NCBI GenBank assembly: GCA_017405065.1
Contig: JAFRBD010000091.1
Location: 25,493-89,492, forward strand
Length of the DNA stretch: 64,000 bases
Source: Ruminococcus sp.
GTDB lineage: Bacteria > Bacillota > Clostridia > Oscillospirales > Acutalibacteraceae
Direction of reading: 5' to 3'
The notes under the pieces are model-generated. The model was given only the letters and a program-made list of their open reading frames with translations. It was not told the origin of the DNA and searched no databases. Within the stretch, counting starts at the first letter, position 1; each line of letters starts with the position of its first letter. Position numbers and translations under genes: made by a program. Shown piece after piece: positions 8,892 through 17,200 of the stretch.

Positions 8892-10756
8892 GCGCTCACC
8901 TCTGTTTCGTTCATCAGGCTTTCCGCCATCGACCGCGCGTCGAGACCGAGGGTCTTCAGCGAACGCGCGACCGACGCATGCCGGACATAAACGTCATCGA
9001 CGGCATGCACCTTGTAACTGCCGCAGAAGTTCTGTTGATCGAGCAGATCGCGGAAACGATCGGCGACCGAACCGCTGCGCATCCCCTCCTCAAAGAAGCG
9101 GATGTCCGTAAAACCGGAGGCCAGCCTGACCGCCCGCTCGTCGATCGGCTTGATGCGGCACAGCTTCAGGATGCACAGCTCCTTACCCTGCTCCTTCATT
9201 ATCTCTCTTGCCGCGACCGCCTCGCTGAACAGCCTGCCGTAGGTGATCAGCAGGATATCGGCGTCGCGGTCGCCGAATAACTCATAATTGATATTTTCTC
9301 TGTTATAGCCGTCGGGCTTTTTGCCCTCGCCGCCGCGCGGGTAGCGCACCGCGGTCAGCCCGTCGTCCTCGAACAGCGCCGCCGTCAGGCAGTTTTCCAG
9401 TCCGTCAAAGTAACACGGCGAATACACGACGGTATCGGGGATAGCGTTGAGCATCGACACGTCGAACAAGCCCTGATGGGTCTCGCCGTCCTCGCCGACC
9501 ACACCCGCGCGGTCGATCGCCAGCACCAGATGCGCCTTCTGCATCGACGCGTCGTGAATGAGCTGGTCGTAGCTGCGCTGGAGGAAGGTCGAATAGACCG
9601 CGAACACCGGGAGCATCCCGCTCAGCGCCAGACCCGCGCTGAATGTCACAGCATGTTCCTCGGCGATACCGACGTCAAAGAATCGGTCCTTATACAGCTT
9701 TACGAAATCCTGCAAGCCCGTACCCGTGCGCATCGCTGCCGTCACCGCGCAGACACGGCTGTCCGCTTCGGCAAGCTCGCAGAGCCTGCGTCCGAATACG
9801 GCGGAGAAGTTCTCCCTGGCGCTGATCGGCTCGCCTGTATCGACATTGAACGAACCGACGCCGTGGTAAGACGCGGAATCGTCCTCGGCATATTTGTAAC
9901 CCTTGCCCTTCTTGGTCACGACATGAAGCAGGCAGGGATCCTTACTCTGTTTGACCGTATTCATCGCGTTGATCAGATCTTCCATATTATGGCCGTCCAC
10001 CGGCCCGTAATAGGACAATCCGAGCTTGTCGAATATCGTATGACGGTACATGACATGCTTGACCTTGGACTTCGAGCGCTTGAGCACCTCGCCGATGGGT
10101 CTGCCGATCAGCGGGATCTTCGACAGCGCGCGCTCGGTACCGTGCTTGAGACGGCGGTACCACGGCTGCATGCGGATGGACGACAGATACCGAGCCATCG
10201 CGCCGACGTTGCGGCTGATGGACATGCGGTTGTCGTTGAGGATCACGATGAAATTCTTCTTGTGCTGACCGGCGTTATTGAGGCCCTCATAAGCCATGCC
10301 GCCGGTCAGGGAGCCGTCGCCGATGATCGCGACGGTATAGGATCTGTCTCCCGACAGGGCTTTTGCTTTTGCGATACCCAGCGCAGCAGAGATCGAGGTA
10401 GAGGCGTGACCCGCATTGAACGCGTCGCAGGCGCTTTCGCTCCGTTTCGGAAAGCCCGAAAGCCCTCCCTCACGGCGGATGGTATCGATCTCGTTATATC
10501 GTCCGGTGAGCATCTTGTGGGTATAGCTCTGGTGTCCGACGTCAAAGACCACACTGTCGCGCGGGCAGTCGAACACCTTATGCAGCGCCACCGTCAGCTC
10601 CACCACGCCGAGGTTGGAGGACAGGTGACCGCCGTTGACCGAAATGACGTCGATCAGCTTCTCGCGTATTTCGGCGCATAGCAGATCAAGCTCTTCTTTT
10701 GAAAGAGCTTTCAGATCGGCGGGAGATTCAATTTTCGATAAAATCTCGTAGGACAT
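8888..10756 (-). CDS. dxs: 1-deoxy-D-xylulose-5-phosphate synthase
   Basis: The thiamine-diphosphate enzyme that condenses pyruvate and glyceraldehyde 3-phosphate in the first step of the MEP isoprenoid route. All 622 residues align with the family layout: HLSSNLGVVELTVALH and DVGHQSYTHKMLTGR near the N terminus, the ThDP motif GDGSLTGGMAYEGLNNAG, then a transketolase pyrimidine domain with IAEEHAVTFSAGLA. Unusually, no Shine-Dalgarno site precedes the ATG. A degenerate short-word array (10771-10803) ends 14 bases away. tlyA follows with a 4-base overlap. Confidence 0.96.
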   Translation of the reverse strand: MSYEILSKIESPADLKALSKEELDLLCAEIREKLIDVISVNGGHLSSNLGVVELTVALHKVFDCPRDSVVFDVGHQSYTHKMLTGRYNEIDTIRREGGLSGFPKRSESACDAFNAGHASTSISAALGIAKAKALSGDRSYTVAIIGDGSLTGGMAYEGLNNAGQHKKNFIVILNDNRMSISRNVGAMARYLSSIRMQPWYRRLKHGTERALSKIPLIGRPIGEVLKRSKSKVKHVMYRHTIFDKLGLSYYGPVDGHNMEDLINAMNTVKQSKDPCLLHVVTKKGKGYKYAEDDSASYHGVGSFNVDTGEPISARENFSAVFGRRLCELAEADSRVCAVTAAMRTGTGLQDFVKLYKDRFFDVGIAEEHAVTFSAGLALSGMLPVFAVYSTFLQRSYDQLIHDASMQKAHLVLAIDRAGVVGEDGETHQGLFDVSMLNAIPDTVVYSPCYFDGLENCLTAALFEDDGLTAVRYPRGGEGKKPDGYNRENINYELFGDRDADILLITYGRLFSEAVAAREIMKEQGKELCILKLCRIKPIDERAVRLASGFTDIRFFEEGMRSGSVADRFRDLLDQQNFCGSYKVHAVDDVYVRHASVARSLKTLGLDARSMAESLMNETEVSA

Positions 10757-10770
10757 AACTGCAAAACAAC

Positions 10771-10803
10771 TAAGAAATAAGAACTAAGAAATAAGAAATA
10801 ATA
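10771..10803. repeat. Degenerate short-word array upstream of dxs
   Basis: Imperfect tandem copies of AACTAAGAAATAAG-like words. It ends 14 bases before the dxs start codon, where a ribosome-binding site would be expected. Comparable arrays with other words border other intergenic elements in the window. Confidence 0.6.
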
Positions 10804-10832
10804 ATCAGTTTCGAGTTTCAAGCGGCGCTTAT

Positions 10833-10941
10833 TGTAGGGACGACCATCGGTCGTCCGTATAACGGGCGTACATAATCGCAACAGCCGCAGGCAGAGTTGA
10901 AAAGCCTCTGCGACAGCGGACGAGCAATGCTCGTCCCTACA
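10833..10941. repeat. Intergenic inverted repeat, family B (copy 1)
   Basis: The ends are TTGTAGGGACGACC and GCTCGTCCCTACA, inverted copies. Inside are two small palindromes (GACCATCGGTC and GAGCAATGCTC). It lies between ispA and dxs and could end transcription from ispA. Related ends occur at 17039-17174 and 43021-43207. Confidence 0.75.
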
Positions 10942-10947
10942 TTAACA

Positions 10948-11820
10948 TTACTTCCTTCTGTTAGCCAGCTTCTCGGCGAAATCCGCTAAATCCGACGTAT
11001 CGCCGTCAAACGCCTCCAGCGCTTCGATCGCCTGAGCGGTCAGCAGCTTTACCATCACCTGACAGCGCTCTAAGCCAAGCAGAGACATAAAGGTGTTTTT
11101 CTCATTCTCCCTGTCGCTGCCGATGGGCTTGCCGAGTTCCTCGGCGGTCGAGGTGACGTCCAGGATATCGTCCACGATCTGGAACGCAAGACCGATCGCG
11201 TGGGCGTACTGCTCCGCGGCTTCGATCTGTTCGCCGCTTCCGCCGCCGACGACGCAGCCCATCATGCAGGCGGCTTCGATCAGGTTGGCTGTCTTCTTCT
11301 CCTCCATCATCCGGACAAGCTCGATATCGACCTCTTTATGCTCCATAGAAAGGTCGATCGCCTGACCGCCCACCATGCCGAGCAGCCCCGACTTTTCCGC
11401 CAATATCCGCGCGGCACGGGCGGCTCTCTCACCGCCGACAGCGGCTGTCGCCTCTTCGGAGAGCATCGCGGCATACGCCATGCTCTGCAGGGCGTCGCCG
11501 GCTAACAGGGCGACGTCCTCACCGAACACCTTATGATTGGAGGGCTGTCCGCGTCTGAAATCATCATTGTCCATGCACGGAAGGTCGTCATGGATCAGCG
11601 AATAAGTATGCACCATCTCCACCGCGCAGGCAAAGGGCATGGCGGCTTCTGTGGTTCCGCCGCACAGTTCGGCGAACCGGATCGTCAGCGAGGGACGCAC
11701 ACGCTTGCCGGGCAGGTTCAGCGAGTAGCGTACCGCGTCGATCAGCTGCTGTTCCGCAAAGTCGCCCTGCGGCAGATACCGCTGTAAAGCGGCTTCTATC
11801 TCTTTGATGTAATCTTTCAT
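10948..11820 (-). CDS. ispA: Polyprenyl synthetase (farnesyl/geranylgeranyl diphosphate synthase type)
   Basis: A prenyl transferase that elongates allylic diphosphates with isopentenyl diphosphate. The first Asp-rich motif is DDLPCMDNDD and the second is DDILD; FQIVDDILDVT surrounds it. I start at the ATG at 11820 (290 residues) since GAGG sits 7 bases before it. An ATG two codons upstream overlaps that site. It begins 2 bases after the xseB stop. Product length (C15 or C20) cannot be fixed from motifs; the position in the dxs block supports IspA. Confidence 0.92.
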   Translation of the reverse strand: MKDYIKEIEAALQRYLPQGDFAEQQLIDAVRYSLNLPGKRVRPSLTIRFAELCGGTTEAAMPFACAVEMVHTYSLIHDDLPCMDNDDFRRGQPSNHKVFGEDVALLAGDALQSMAYAAMLSEEATAAVGGERAARAARILAEKSGLLGMVGGQAIDLSMEHKEVDIELVRMMEEKKTANLIEAACMMGCVVGGGSGEQIEAAEQYAHAIGLAFQIVDDILDVTSTAEELGKPIGSDRENEKNTFMSLLGLERCQVMVKLLTAQAIEALEAFDGDTSDLADFAEKLANRRK

Positions 11821-11822
11821 GA

Positions 11823-12062
11823 TCATTCCTCAAAAATGCTGTCGCTGCTGTTCTTCAGCTGTGCGATACGCTCGTTGATATCGGTGATCTGCGTCTTTGC
11901 CTCGTCGAGCTTACGGCGGCAAAACAGCACCAGCCTGCACGCTTTTTCATACAAAGCGATATTTTCCTCTATCGTGTTTTTCGGATCTTCCATTCGGGTC
12001 ACGACCTCGTGCAGAGCGGCGTACGCATCCTCAAAGGTCATGTTTTCATTCAGTTCGGTCAT
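11823..12062 (-). CDS. xseB: Exodeoxyribonuclease VII small subunit
   Basis: An accessory subunit of exonuclease VII, 79 residues, with the family features FEDAYAALHEVVTRMED at the N terminus and ALYEKACRLVLFCRRKLDEA after it, forming an alpha-helical hairpin. GAGGTGA lies before the ATG. The large subunit xseA, normally just upstream, is not in the window; a repeat element and whiA are there instead. It is followed immediately by ispA. Confidence 0.9.
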   Translation of the reverse strand: MTELNENMTFEDAYAALHEVVTRMEDPKNTIEENIALYEKACRLVLFCRRKLDEAKTQITDINERIAQLKNSSDSIFEE

Positions 12063-12084
12063 AGTGTATCACCTCGTTTGGTGG

Positions 12085-12245
12085 AATTCGCCTCCCTTTC
12101 CTAAGGGAGGTGGGCAAATTGCCGACCAAGGCAATTTGGTCGGAGGGTTATCAAGTTTAATTCCGATGCCGATTTCATAAGCCGTCATCATACAACAGTT
12201 CAACCCTCAGTCGCTTCGCGACAGCTCCCTTGGGAAAGGGAGCCG
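12085..12245. repeat. Intergenic repeat, family D (copy 1)
   Basis: Contains CCTCCCTTTCCTAAGGGAGG (a hairpin) on one side and CTCCCTTGGGAAAGGGAG on the other, with GGAGGGTT and AACCCTCAG as inner inverted segments and TCGCTTCGCGA near the right end. A partial relative is at 36421-36491. It fills the gap between whiA and xseB and could terminate whiA. Confidence 0.65.
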
Positions 12246-12246
12246 A

Positions 12247-13164
12247 TTAATCTTCCTGAGCTATGCGGATGATCTTCTCCAGACGATGATTCACGCCGCT
12301 GCGGGAGATCGGCGGGTCGAGCATCGCGCCCAGCTCGCGCAGGGTCAGCTCGGGATACTCATATCTCAGCTCGGCGACCTCCTTGAGCTCCTCGGGAAGC
12401 AGGTTGTATCTGCCGTCCTTTTTGAGCTTTTTGATGGCTTTGATCTGGCGAGCGGAAGCGGAGGCGGTCTTTTGCAGATTCGCGATCTCGGAGTTCGCGC
12501 GCCGGTTGGCGGTGTTGCGCACCTGTTTGAGCGCCTTGGCGCCCATCACGCTCATCGACGCCTTTACCGCGCCCATATAGGTCAGCAGGTCGGTGATCTG
12601 CTCGCTGTCCTTGACATAGGCGATATAACTGCCGCTGCGCGCCATCATCTTGATGATGATGCTCGCGTCCTGGATCTCACGGATCAGACGGCAGATATCC
12701 ATACATAGGTTGCGGCGGCTGACGGCGAATTCCAGATGATACGCCTTTTCGGGATCGGTCACGGAACCGCCCGCAAGAAAAGCGCCGCGGATGAAAGCGC
12801 GCTGCTCCTCTTCGTCGTCGATATTCGCGCGGTTGACGCGCAGGTTCACATCGCGGTCGTCGTGACCGTAATAATCAAAGATCCTGCGGCATTTTTCCGG
12901 CGCAGTCACCGTCACGGTATAGGTGCGGTTTTTGCCGCTTTGACCCTTCATCGGGGCGACCACCTCGCACTTCGCTTTGAACAGCTGACTGAGCAGAAAA
13001 ATAAAATGGGAAAAGACGTCTTCGTTTTCGGTTTTAAAGATGATGCAGCGGGAACTGAACTCTTTACCGAGCAAAAGCATCGCGTACAGTTCAGCATACT
13101 GCAGCGGCTTTCTCGTTGAGAGCTTTTGACAGATCTCGCGCTTTGTTTCGGATGAAAAGGACAT
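12247..13164 (-). CDS. whiA: DNA-binding protein WhiA
   Basis: Conserved in Gram-positive bacteria; linked to sporulation control in Streptomyces and to cell division in Bacillus. The 305 residues comprise a LAGLIDADG-like N-terminal part (RGAFLAGGSVTDP near 128-140) that lacks the nuclease signature, and a C-terminal helix-turn-helix (LRELGAMLDPPISRSGVNHRL). The start codon has no evident Shine-Dalgarno site; a word array (13173-13204) ends close by. In relatives yvcK lies between rapZ and whiA; here only 128 bases separate them. Confidence 0.95.
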   Translation of the reverse strand: MSFSSETKREICQKLSTRKPLQYAELYAMLLLGKEFSSRCIIFKTENEDVFSHFIFLLSQLFKAKCEVVAPMKGQSGKNRTYTVTVTAPEKCRRIFDYYGHDDRDVNLRVNRANIDDEEEQRAFIRGAFLAGGSVTDPEKAYHLEFAVSRRNLCMDICRLIREIQDASIIIKMMARSGSYIAYVKDSEQITDLLTYMGAVKASMSVMGAKALKQVRNTANRRANSEIANLQKTASASARQIKAIKKLKKDGRYNLLPEELKEVAELRYEYPELTLRELGAMLDPPISRSGVNHRLEKIIRIAQED

Positions 13165-13290
13165 AATAAATCTCGGATAACGGTTAACGGATAACGGTTA
13201 AGGGAGAATCCTTACGGATTTTTGAATTAATAAAATTCGGGTGAGGGCGGAGCCCTCCCTTCACCGTTCACCATTAACTATTCGCCGGAA
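13165..13290. repeat. Intergenic element, family C (core plus word arrays)
   Basis: The left side is a TAACGGTTAACGGATAACGG-like word array. The core is TTCGGGTGAGGGCGGAGCCCTCCC, and the right side is TTCACCGTTCACCATTAAC. The core matches those at 15171-15306, 17586-17791 and 34584-34775, although the flanking words differ. It separates rapZ and whiA, where yvcK is usually found. Confidence 0.6.
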
Positions 13291-13292
13291 GG

Positions 13293-14159
13293 CTATGCCT
13301 TCCAGATATCTCTATGATGGATCGCGGACTTTTGTCCGTTCTCTAAAAAGTGGGTGTTCAGCAATCTTGCGACGGTAACGGAGCGGTGTCTGCCGCCGGT
13401 ACAGCCGATGGCGATCACCAGCTCGCTTTTGCCCTCCTCGCGGTAGAGCGGCATCGTATAGTCGATAAAGTCATACAGCTTGTTCAGATACTTGCCGGAA
13501 ATCTCGAAGCCGAGGATGTAATCCCTCACCTGCTCGTCGAGACCGGTCAGCGTCTTGAGCTCCTTGATGTAAAAGGGATTGGGCAGACATCGCACGTCAA
13601 AAACCAGATCCGCCTCGGGAGGGATGCCGTACTTGTAGCCGAAGGACATACAGGTAACGATCAGCGAATCGCCCGTCCCTGCGGAAAACAGGGTGGTAAC
13701 GCGCTCTTTGAGCTCGTTGGGGTTCATCACGGTGGTATCGATAACGTAGTCCGCCATCTCTCTGACGCCCTTCATCAGCTCGTCTTCCAGCGCGACGGCG
13801 TCTTCCAGAGAACCGGAGGAGATCTCTCCGATCAGCGGATGCTTGCGGCGGGTGCCTTTGTAGCGCACCAGCAGGACGTCGGGCTTTGCGTCCAAAAAGA
13901 GAATCTTGAACTGCTTGCCCTCCAGCCGCAGCTTGGAAAGCACCTCGGGGATATCCGCAAACATCTCGCCGGAACGCGCGTCCGCTACGACCGCGACCTT
14001 TTTCAGGCGGGTATCGGTGGAATTATCGCATAAGTCGTAAAAGGTATCGAGCAGCAGAGGCGGAAGGTTGTCGACACAGTAAAAGCCGCTGTCCTCCATC
14101 GCGTGCAGGGCGTTGGTCTTGCCCGCGCCGGATAAGCCTGTTAAGATAACGAATTCCAT
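13293..14159 (-). CDS. rapZ: RNase adapter / nucleotide-binding protein RapZ
   Basis: A P-loop protein of the RapZ/YvcJ family, 288 residues. The N-terminal Walker A is GLSGAGKTNA, followed by DSGFYCVDNLPPLL. The C-terminal RapZ domain has the family hallmarks FGYKYGIP, DVRCLPNPF and IAIGCTGGRHRSV. In E. coli it targets GlmZ RNA for decay; in Firmicutes its partners are less clear. AAGGAG precedes the ATG at a slightly long spacing. It sits downstream of murB and is probably in the hprK-murB-rapZ run. Confidence 0.95.
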   Translation of the reverse strand: MEFVILTGLSGAGKTNALHAMEDSGFYCVDNLPPLLLDTFYDLCDNSTDTRLKKVAVVADARSGEMFADIPEVLSKLRLEGKQFKILFLDAKPDVLLVRYKGTRRKHPLIGEISSGSLEDAVALEDELMKGVREMADYVIDTTVMNPNELKERVTTLFSAGTGDSLIVTCMSFGYKYGIPPEADLVFDVRCLPNPFYIKELKTLTGLDEQVRDYILGFEISGKYLNKLYDFIDYTMPLYREEGKSELVIAIGCTGGRHRSVTVARLLNTHFLENGQKSAIHHRDIWKA

Positions 14160-14225
14160 ATGTATGTCGCTCCTTCCTGCGTTTGCTGCCGTTAATTACA
14201 AAATGGGTGCGGGCAAAGCACGCCG

Positions 14226-14254
14226 ATAACTGATCACTGATCACTGTCCACTAT
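14226..14254. repeat. Short-word array between murB and rapZ
   Basis: Imperfect tandem AACTGATCACTGATCACTG words reaching into the last codons of murB. It is the same kind of array as those near 16307, 23824, 44968 and 63243. Confidence 0.5.
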
Positions 14255-15150
14255 CTCCCCGTGCGGATGATCTCCCGCTCCAGGAAATAGCCCGTCTGCT
14301 CTTTCACGGTATCCTGCACGATCCTGACCAGCTCCATCACATCGCCGCAGGTCGCGCCGCCGATATTGATGATAAATCCGGCGTGCTTCTCACTGACCTG
14401 GGCGCCGCCGACGGTTTTGCCTTTCAGTCCGCACTGTTCGATCAGCGTACCGGCAAAAGCGCCCTCGGGCCGCTTAAAAACAGAGCCGGCGGAGGGGTAC
14501 TCGAGAGGCTGTTTGCTTTTGCGGCGTCCCATCACGTCGTCCATTTGCTCACGGATAAGCTCCCTGTCGCCCGCCTGCAGTTTATATTCCGAAAAAAGAA
14601 TAATGTCTCCGTTGGTCTTAAAGATGCTGGTACGGTAGCCGAGCTGCATTTCAGAGGCGGGAACCTCATGCACCGTTCCGTCCCGTGACAGCGCCGTAAC
14701 GCTGACCGCGACGTCCTTCATCTCGCCGCCGTACGCGCCGGCGTTCATATACATCGCGCCGCCGACCGTGCCGGGGATCCCGTAGGCGAATTCCAGACCG
14801 CTCAGACCGTTTTCAAGCGCAACGGTACACAAACGGCTGAGCTTTGCGCCCGCGCCGGCGGTAACAGCATCGCCGTCGACCGTGATCTCCTTAAAGTCGC
14901 CGTCCAGCACGATCACCGCGCCCTCGATACCGTCGTCGGACACCAATAGATTGGAGCCGTTGCCGAGGATCATGTACGGGACAGCGGACGCCTTGCACGC
15001 GCCGATCGCCGTCTGCAGCTCCTCAAGGCTTTTGACGGTGATCATGATATCCGCCGCGCCGCCGATCTTAAAGGTCGTATGAGCGCTCATCGGCTCATCG
15101 CAAACGTAGGTTATATCGCTTTTATTTAATGTATCAATCAAATTCTTCAT
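14251..15150 (-). CDS. murB: UDP-N-acetylenolpyruvoylglucosamine reductase
   Basis: An FAD-dependent reductase forming UDP-N-acetylmuramate for peptidoglycan. It has the FAD-binding motif TTFKIGGAADIM, GNGSNLLVSDDG, the YGIPGTVGGAMYMNAGAYGGE segment, and the proton-donor Ser in AGSVFKRP that marks the shorter Gram-positive (type II) form. I start at the ATG at 15150 (299 residues) with GGTGA before it. An in-frame TTG seven codons upstream lies inside a repeat array and is less likely. It lies downstream of hprK, separated by a repeat element. Confidence 0.95.
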   Translation of the reverse strand: MKNLIDTLNKSDITYVCDEPMSAHTTFKIGGAADIMITVKSLEELQTAIGACKASAVPYMILGNGSNLLVSDDGIEGAVIVLDGDFKEITVDGDAVTAGAGAKLSRLCTVALENGLSGLEFAYGIPGTVGGAMYMNAGAYGGEMKDVAVSVTALSRDGTVHEVPASEMQLGYRTSIFKTNGDIILFSEYKLQAGDRELIREQMDDVMGRRKSKQPLEYPSAGSVFKRPEGAFAGTLIEQCGLKGKTVGGAQVSEKHAGFIINIGGATCGDVMELVRIVQDTVKEQTGYFLEREIIRTGR

Positions 15151-15170
15151 ATATTCACCGTTCTTACTCA

Positions 15171-15306
15171 ATTAGGAAGGAGGAGTTAGGAATTACGGGC
15201 GCTGCCCGCACCCGATTAATATGTGAGAATGAAACAACTTACAAATCAAAACGCGGTCACGCGTTTCCCGACATTCCTCATTCCTCATTTCTGATTCCTA
15301 ATTATC
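15171..15306. repeat. Intergenic element, family C (inverted copy)
   Basis: The left end is an AGGAGTTAGGAATTA array, next to the core CGGGCGCTGCCCGCACCCG. The right end is CATTCCTCATTCCTCATTTC. The two ends are inverted relative to each other. The core is the reverse complement of those at 17731-17757 and 34713-34738. Confidence 0.7.
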
Positions 15307-15307
15307 A

Positions 15308-16276
15308 TTACCAGTTCGTATCGATCTTTTTCTTGCCGATGTCCTCGGGGCTGATATCCATACCGAGGTTCTGAAGAAGCTCCTGTGCGCCGTTGTAGCC
15401 CATCTTCTTCTGACGATGGTTCATCGCGGCGACCTCGATGATGACCGCGAGGTTTCTGCCGGGCTTGACGGGAATGGTAACGACAGGGATCTCCAGACCG
15501 AGGATCTCCATATACTCGTCGTCCATGCCCATGCGGTCGTAGACCTTCTTGCTGTTCCACAGCTCGAGATTGATAACAAGATCGATCTTTTCGCTGACCT
15601 TGACCGCGCCGATACCGAAGATGCGGCGTGCGTTGATGATACCGATGCCGCGCAGCTCGATAAAGTGGCGGATGTTCTCGGGAGAGGAACCGACCAGCGA
15701 TTTTTTGGATACACGCTTGATCTCTACCGCGTCGTCCGCGATCAGGCGGTGACCGCGCTTGATCAGCTCGATAGCGGTCTCGGACTTGCCGACGCCGCTG
15801 TCACCGATCAGCAGGATACCTTCGCCGTACACCTCGACCAATACGCCGTGGCGGGTGATGCGCTGCGCCAATTCCACATGGAGGAAAGAAACGATCGCCG
15901 CATGGACGTCGGAAGTATTGTCCGCCGTCGTCAGGATCGGCACCTTATACTTGCGCGCAAGCTCCCTCATCGAGGGCAGCGGCTCGATATCGCGGGCGAC
16001 GATCATCGCGGGCGGACATTGGCTGAGGATAGGCTCGAGCTGGGATATTTGGGTAGCGTGACTCTCCGATTCCAAAAACGACATCTCTGTCTGTCCGAAC
16101 GCGATCAGATAGCGATTGTCATAGTATTTCAGGTGACCGACAAGCTCGAGTCCCGGACGGTCGACGTCGGAGACTGTGATAAGCACTTCCTCGGGGTCAA
16201 CAGGCATGTAGCAGCTGGTCAGACCGATCTCGTCGATCAGGCGCTTTAAGGTTACGGAATACGGACTGGCGGTCAT
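15308..16276 (-). CDS. hprK: HPr kinase/phosphorylase
   Basis: Phosphorylates and dephosphorylates Ser46 of HPr and so drives carbon catabolite control in Firmicutes. The 322 residues carry the Walker A motif GDSGVGKS near 157 and the family signature ELRGIGIINARRIFG, with DDAVEIKR between. AGAAGG precedes the ATG. It heads the hprK-murB-rapZ-whiA run. Confidence 0.96.
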   Translation of the reverse strand: MTASPYSVTLKRLIDEIGLTSCYMPVDPEEVLITVSDVDRPGLELVGHLKYYDNRYLIAFGQTEMSFLESESHATQISQLEPILSQCPPAMIVARDIEPLPSMRELARKYKVPILTTADNTSDVHAAIVSFLHVELAQRITRHGVLVEVYGEGILLIGDSGVGKSETAIELIKRGHRLIADDAVEIKRVSKKSLVGSSPENIRHFIELRGIGIINARRIFGIGAVKVSEKIDLVINLELWNSKKVYDRMGMDDEYMEILGLEIPVVTIPVKPGRNLAVIIEVAAMNHRQKKMGYNGAQELLQNLGMDISPEDIGKKKIDTNW

Positions 16277-16306
16277 AATAAGCCTTCTTTCCCGGCAGCT
16301 CTCAGT

Positions 16307-16328
16307 CGATAGCCGTCAGTAGTCAGTC
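16307..16328. repeat. Short-word array upstream of hprK
   Basis: Imperfect GTCAGTAGTCAGTC words about 30 bases upstream of hprK, in its probable leader. A TATAAT-like -10 for hprK lies further upstream near 16375-16381, without a convincing -35. Confidence 0.45.
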
Positions 16329-16420
16329 AAAACCGAAACCGAAAACTGCCAATTCACAATAAATATACATCGTATATTATACTCCCATGCCATATATTTA
16401 TAGTGCTTTGAAAGAAATAT

Positions 16421-16474
16421 GCATCTTTTCATGCAAAAATTGCATACATAATTTTGGCGAGTTTTCACATAATA
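16421..16474 (+). promoter_or_regulatory. Palindrome-rich upstream region of the DUF421 gene
   Basis: ATGCAAAAATTGCAT (16431-16445) is a palindrome, with another TGCAT at 16420-16424. CATAATA at 16468-16474 resembles the -10 of forespore sigma factors (sigma F/G), with ACATA 17 bases upstream. No good housekeeping promoter is seen. This is a suggestion only; the -35 is imperfect. Confidence 0.3.
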
Positions 16475-16502
16475 AAGATGTTATTTTTGAATGGGTGATA
16501 TT

Positions 16503-17042
16503 ATGCTGACATTACTGATCCGATCGATACTGATCTATGTCATCGTCACGGCTGCGGTGCGGATCATGGGTAAGCGGCAGGTCAGCGACATGCAGACCTC
16601 CGAGCTGGTGATCACCATCATCATCTCCCAGATCGCGTCGCTTCCGCTTGAGGACACGGAGCGTCCGCTCCTGAACTCGCTGGTACCGATCATGATGATC
16701 GTCGCGATCGAGATTTTGGTATCCATGCTGATGATGAAGAGCCGCAAGGCGCGGTCTTTGATCTGCGGACATCCGATCATCGTCATCAAAGACGGCAAGA
16801 TGCTGGACGAACAGCTCAGGCTCCTGCGTATCAGCCGCGAGGACGTCTATACTCTCCTGCGGGAAAAGAACTTCTCCGATGAAAGCGGCGTCAGATACGG
16901 CGTTATCGAGCCGAACGGCACGCTGAGCGTATTGACGGACGAGGACGTCAGCGGCAACGGGATCCAAAGCGAGGATCTGAAGGAACAGATCACAAATAAC
17001 GGGGACGAGCAGGGATCTGAAGGAGCAAACGGTAATCGGTAG
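16503..17042 (+). CDS. DUF421 (YetF/YcaP-like) membrane protein
   Basis: A protein of 179 residues. Two or three N-terminal membrane helices (about 1-75) include the family segment VRIMGKRQVSDMQTSELV. A cytoplasmic YetF domain follows (CGHPIIVIKDGKMLDEQL, then RISREDVYTLLREK). GGGTGATATT precedes the ATG at 16503; an ATG four codons upstream overlaps that site. The biochemical role is unknown; some DUF421 proteins of spore formers are forespore membrane proteins. The final stop TAG is formed by the left end of repeat 17039-17174, so the loose C-terminal tail may have been altered by that insertion. Confidence 0.85.
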   Translation: MLTLLIRSILIYVIVTAAVRIMGKRQVSDMQTSELVITIIISQIASLPLEDTERPLLNSLVPIMMIVAIEILVSMLMMKSRKARSLICGHPIIVIKDGKMLDEQLRLLRISREDVYTLLREKNFSDESGVRYGVIEPNGTLSVLTDEDVSGNGIQSEDLKEQITNNGDEQGSEGANGNR

Positions 17043-17174
17043 GGGAGGGGCTTGCTCCTCCCGTTGCGTTTCCTTGTAATGCTGTTATTACGTAAATCAG
17101 ATGCATTGATCTCCTTGACCTGCGCAAATGGAAATCAAACGCCCTACCGCGGGATGAGCAAACCCCTCCCCTAC
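17039..17174. repeat. Intergenic inverted repeat, family B (copy 2)
   Basis: The ends are GTAGGGGAGGGGCTTGCTC and GAGCAAACCCCTCCCCTAC, inverted copies of about 18 bases. It starts within the last codons of the DUF421 gene, supplies its stop, and ends 26 bases before the next gene. Confidence 0.8.
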
Positions 17175-17200
17175 TTATTCTTTATGAAAGGATGATACAT

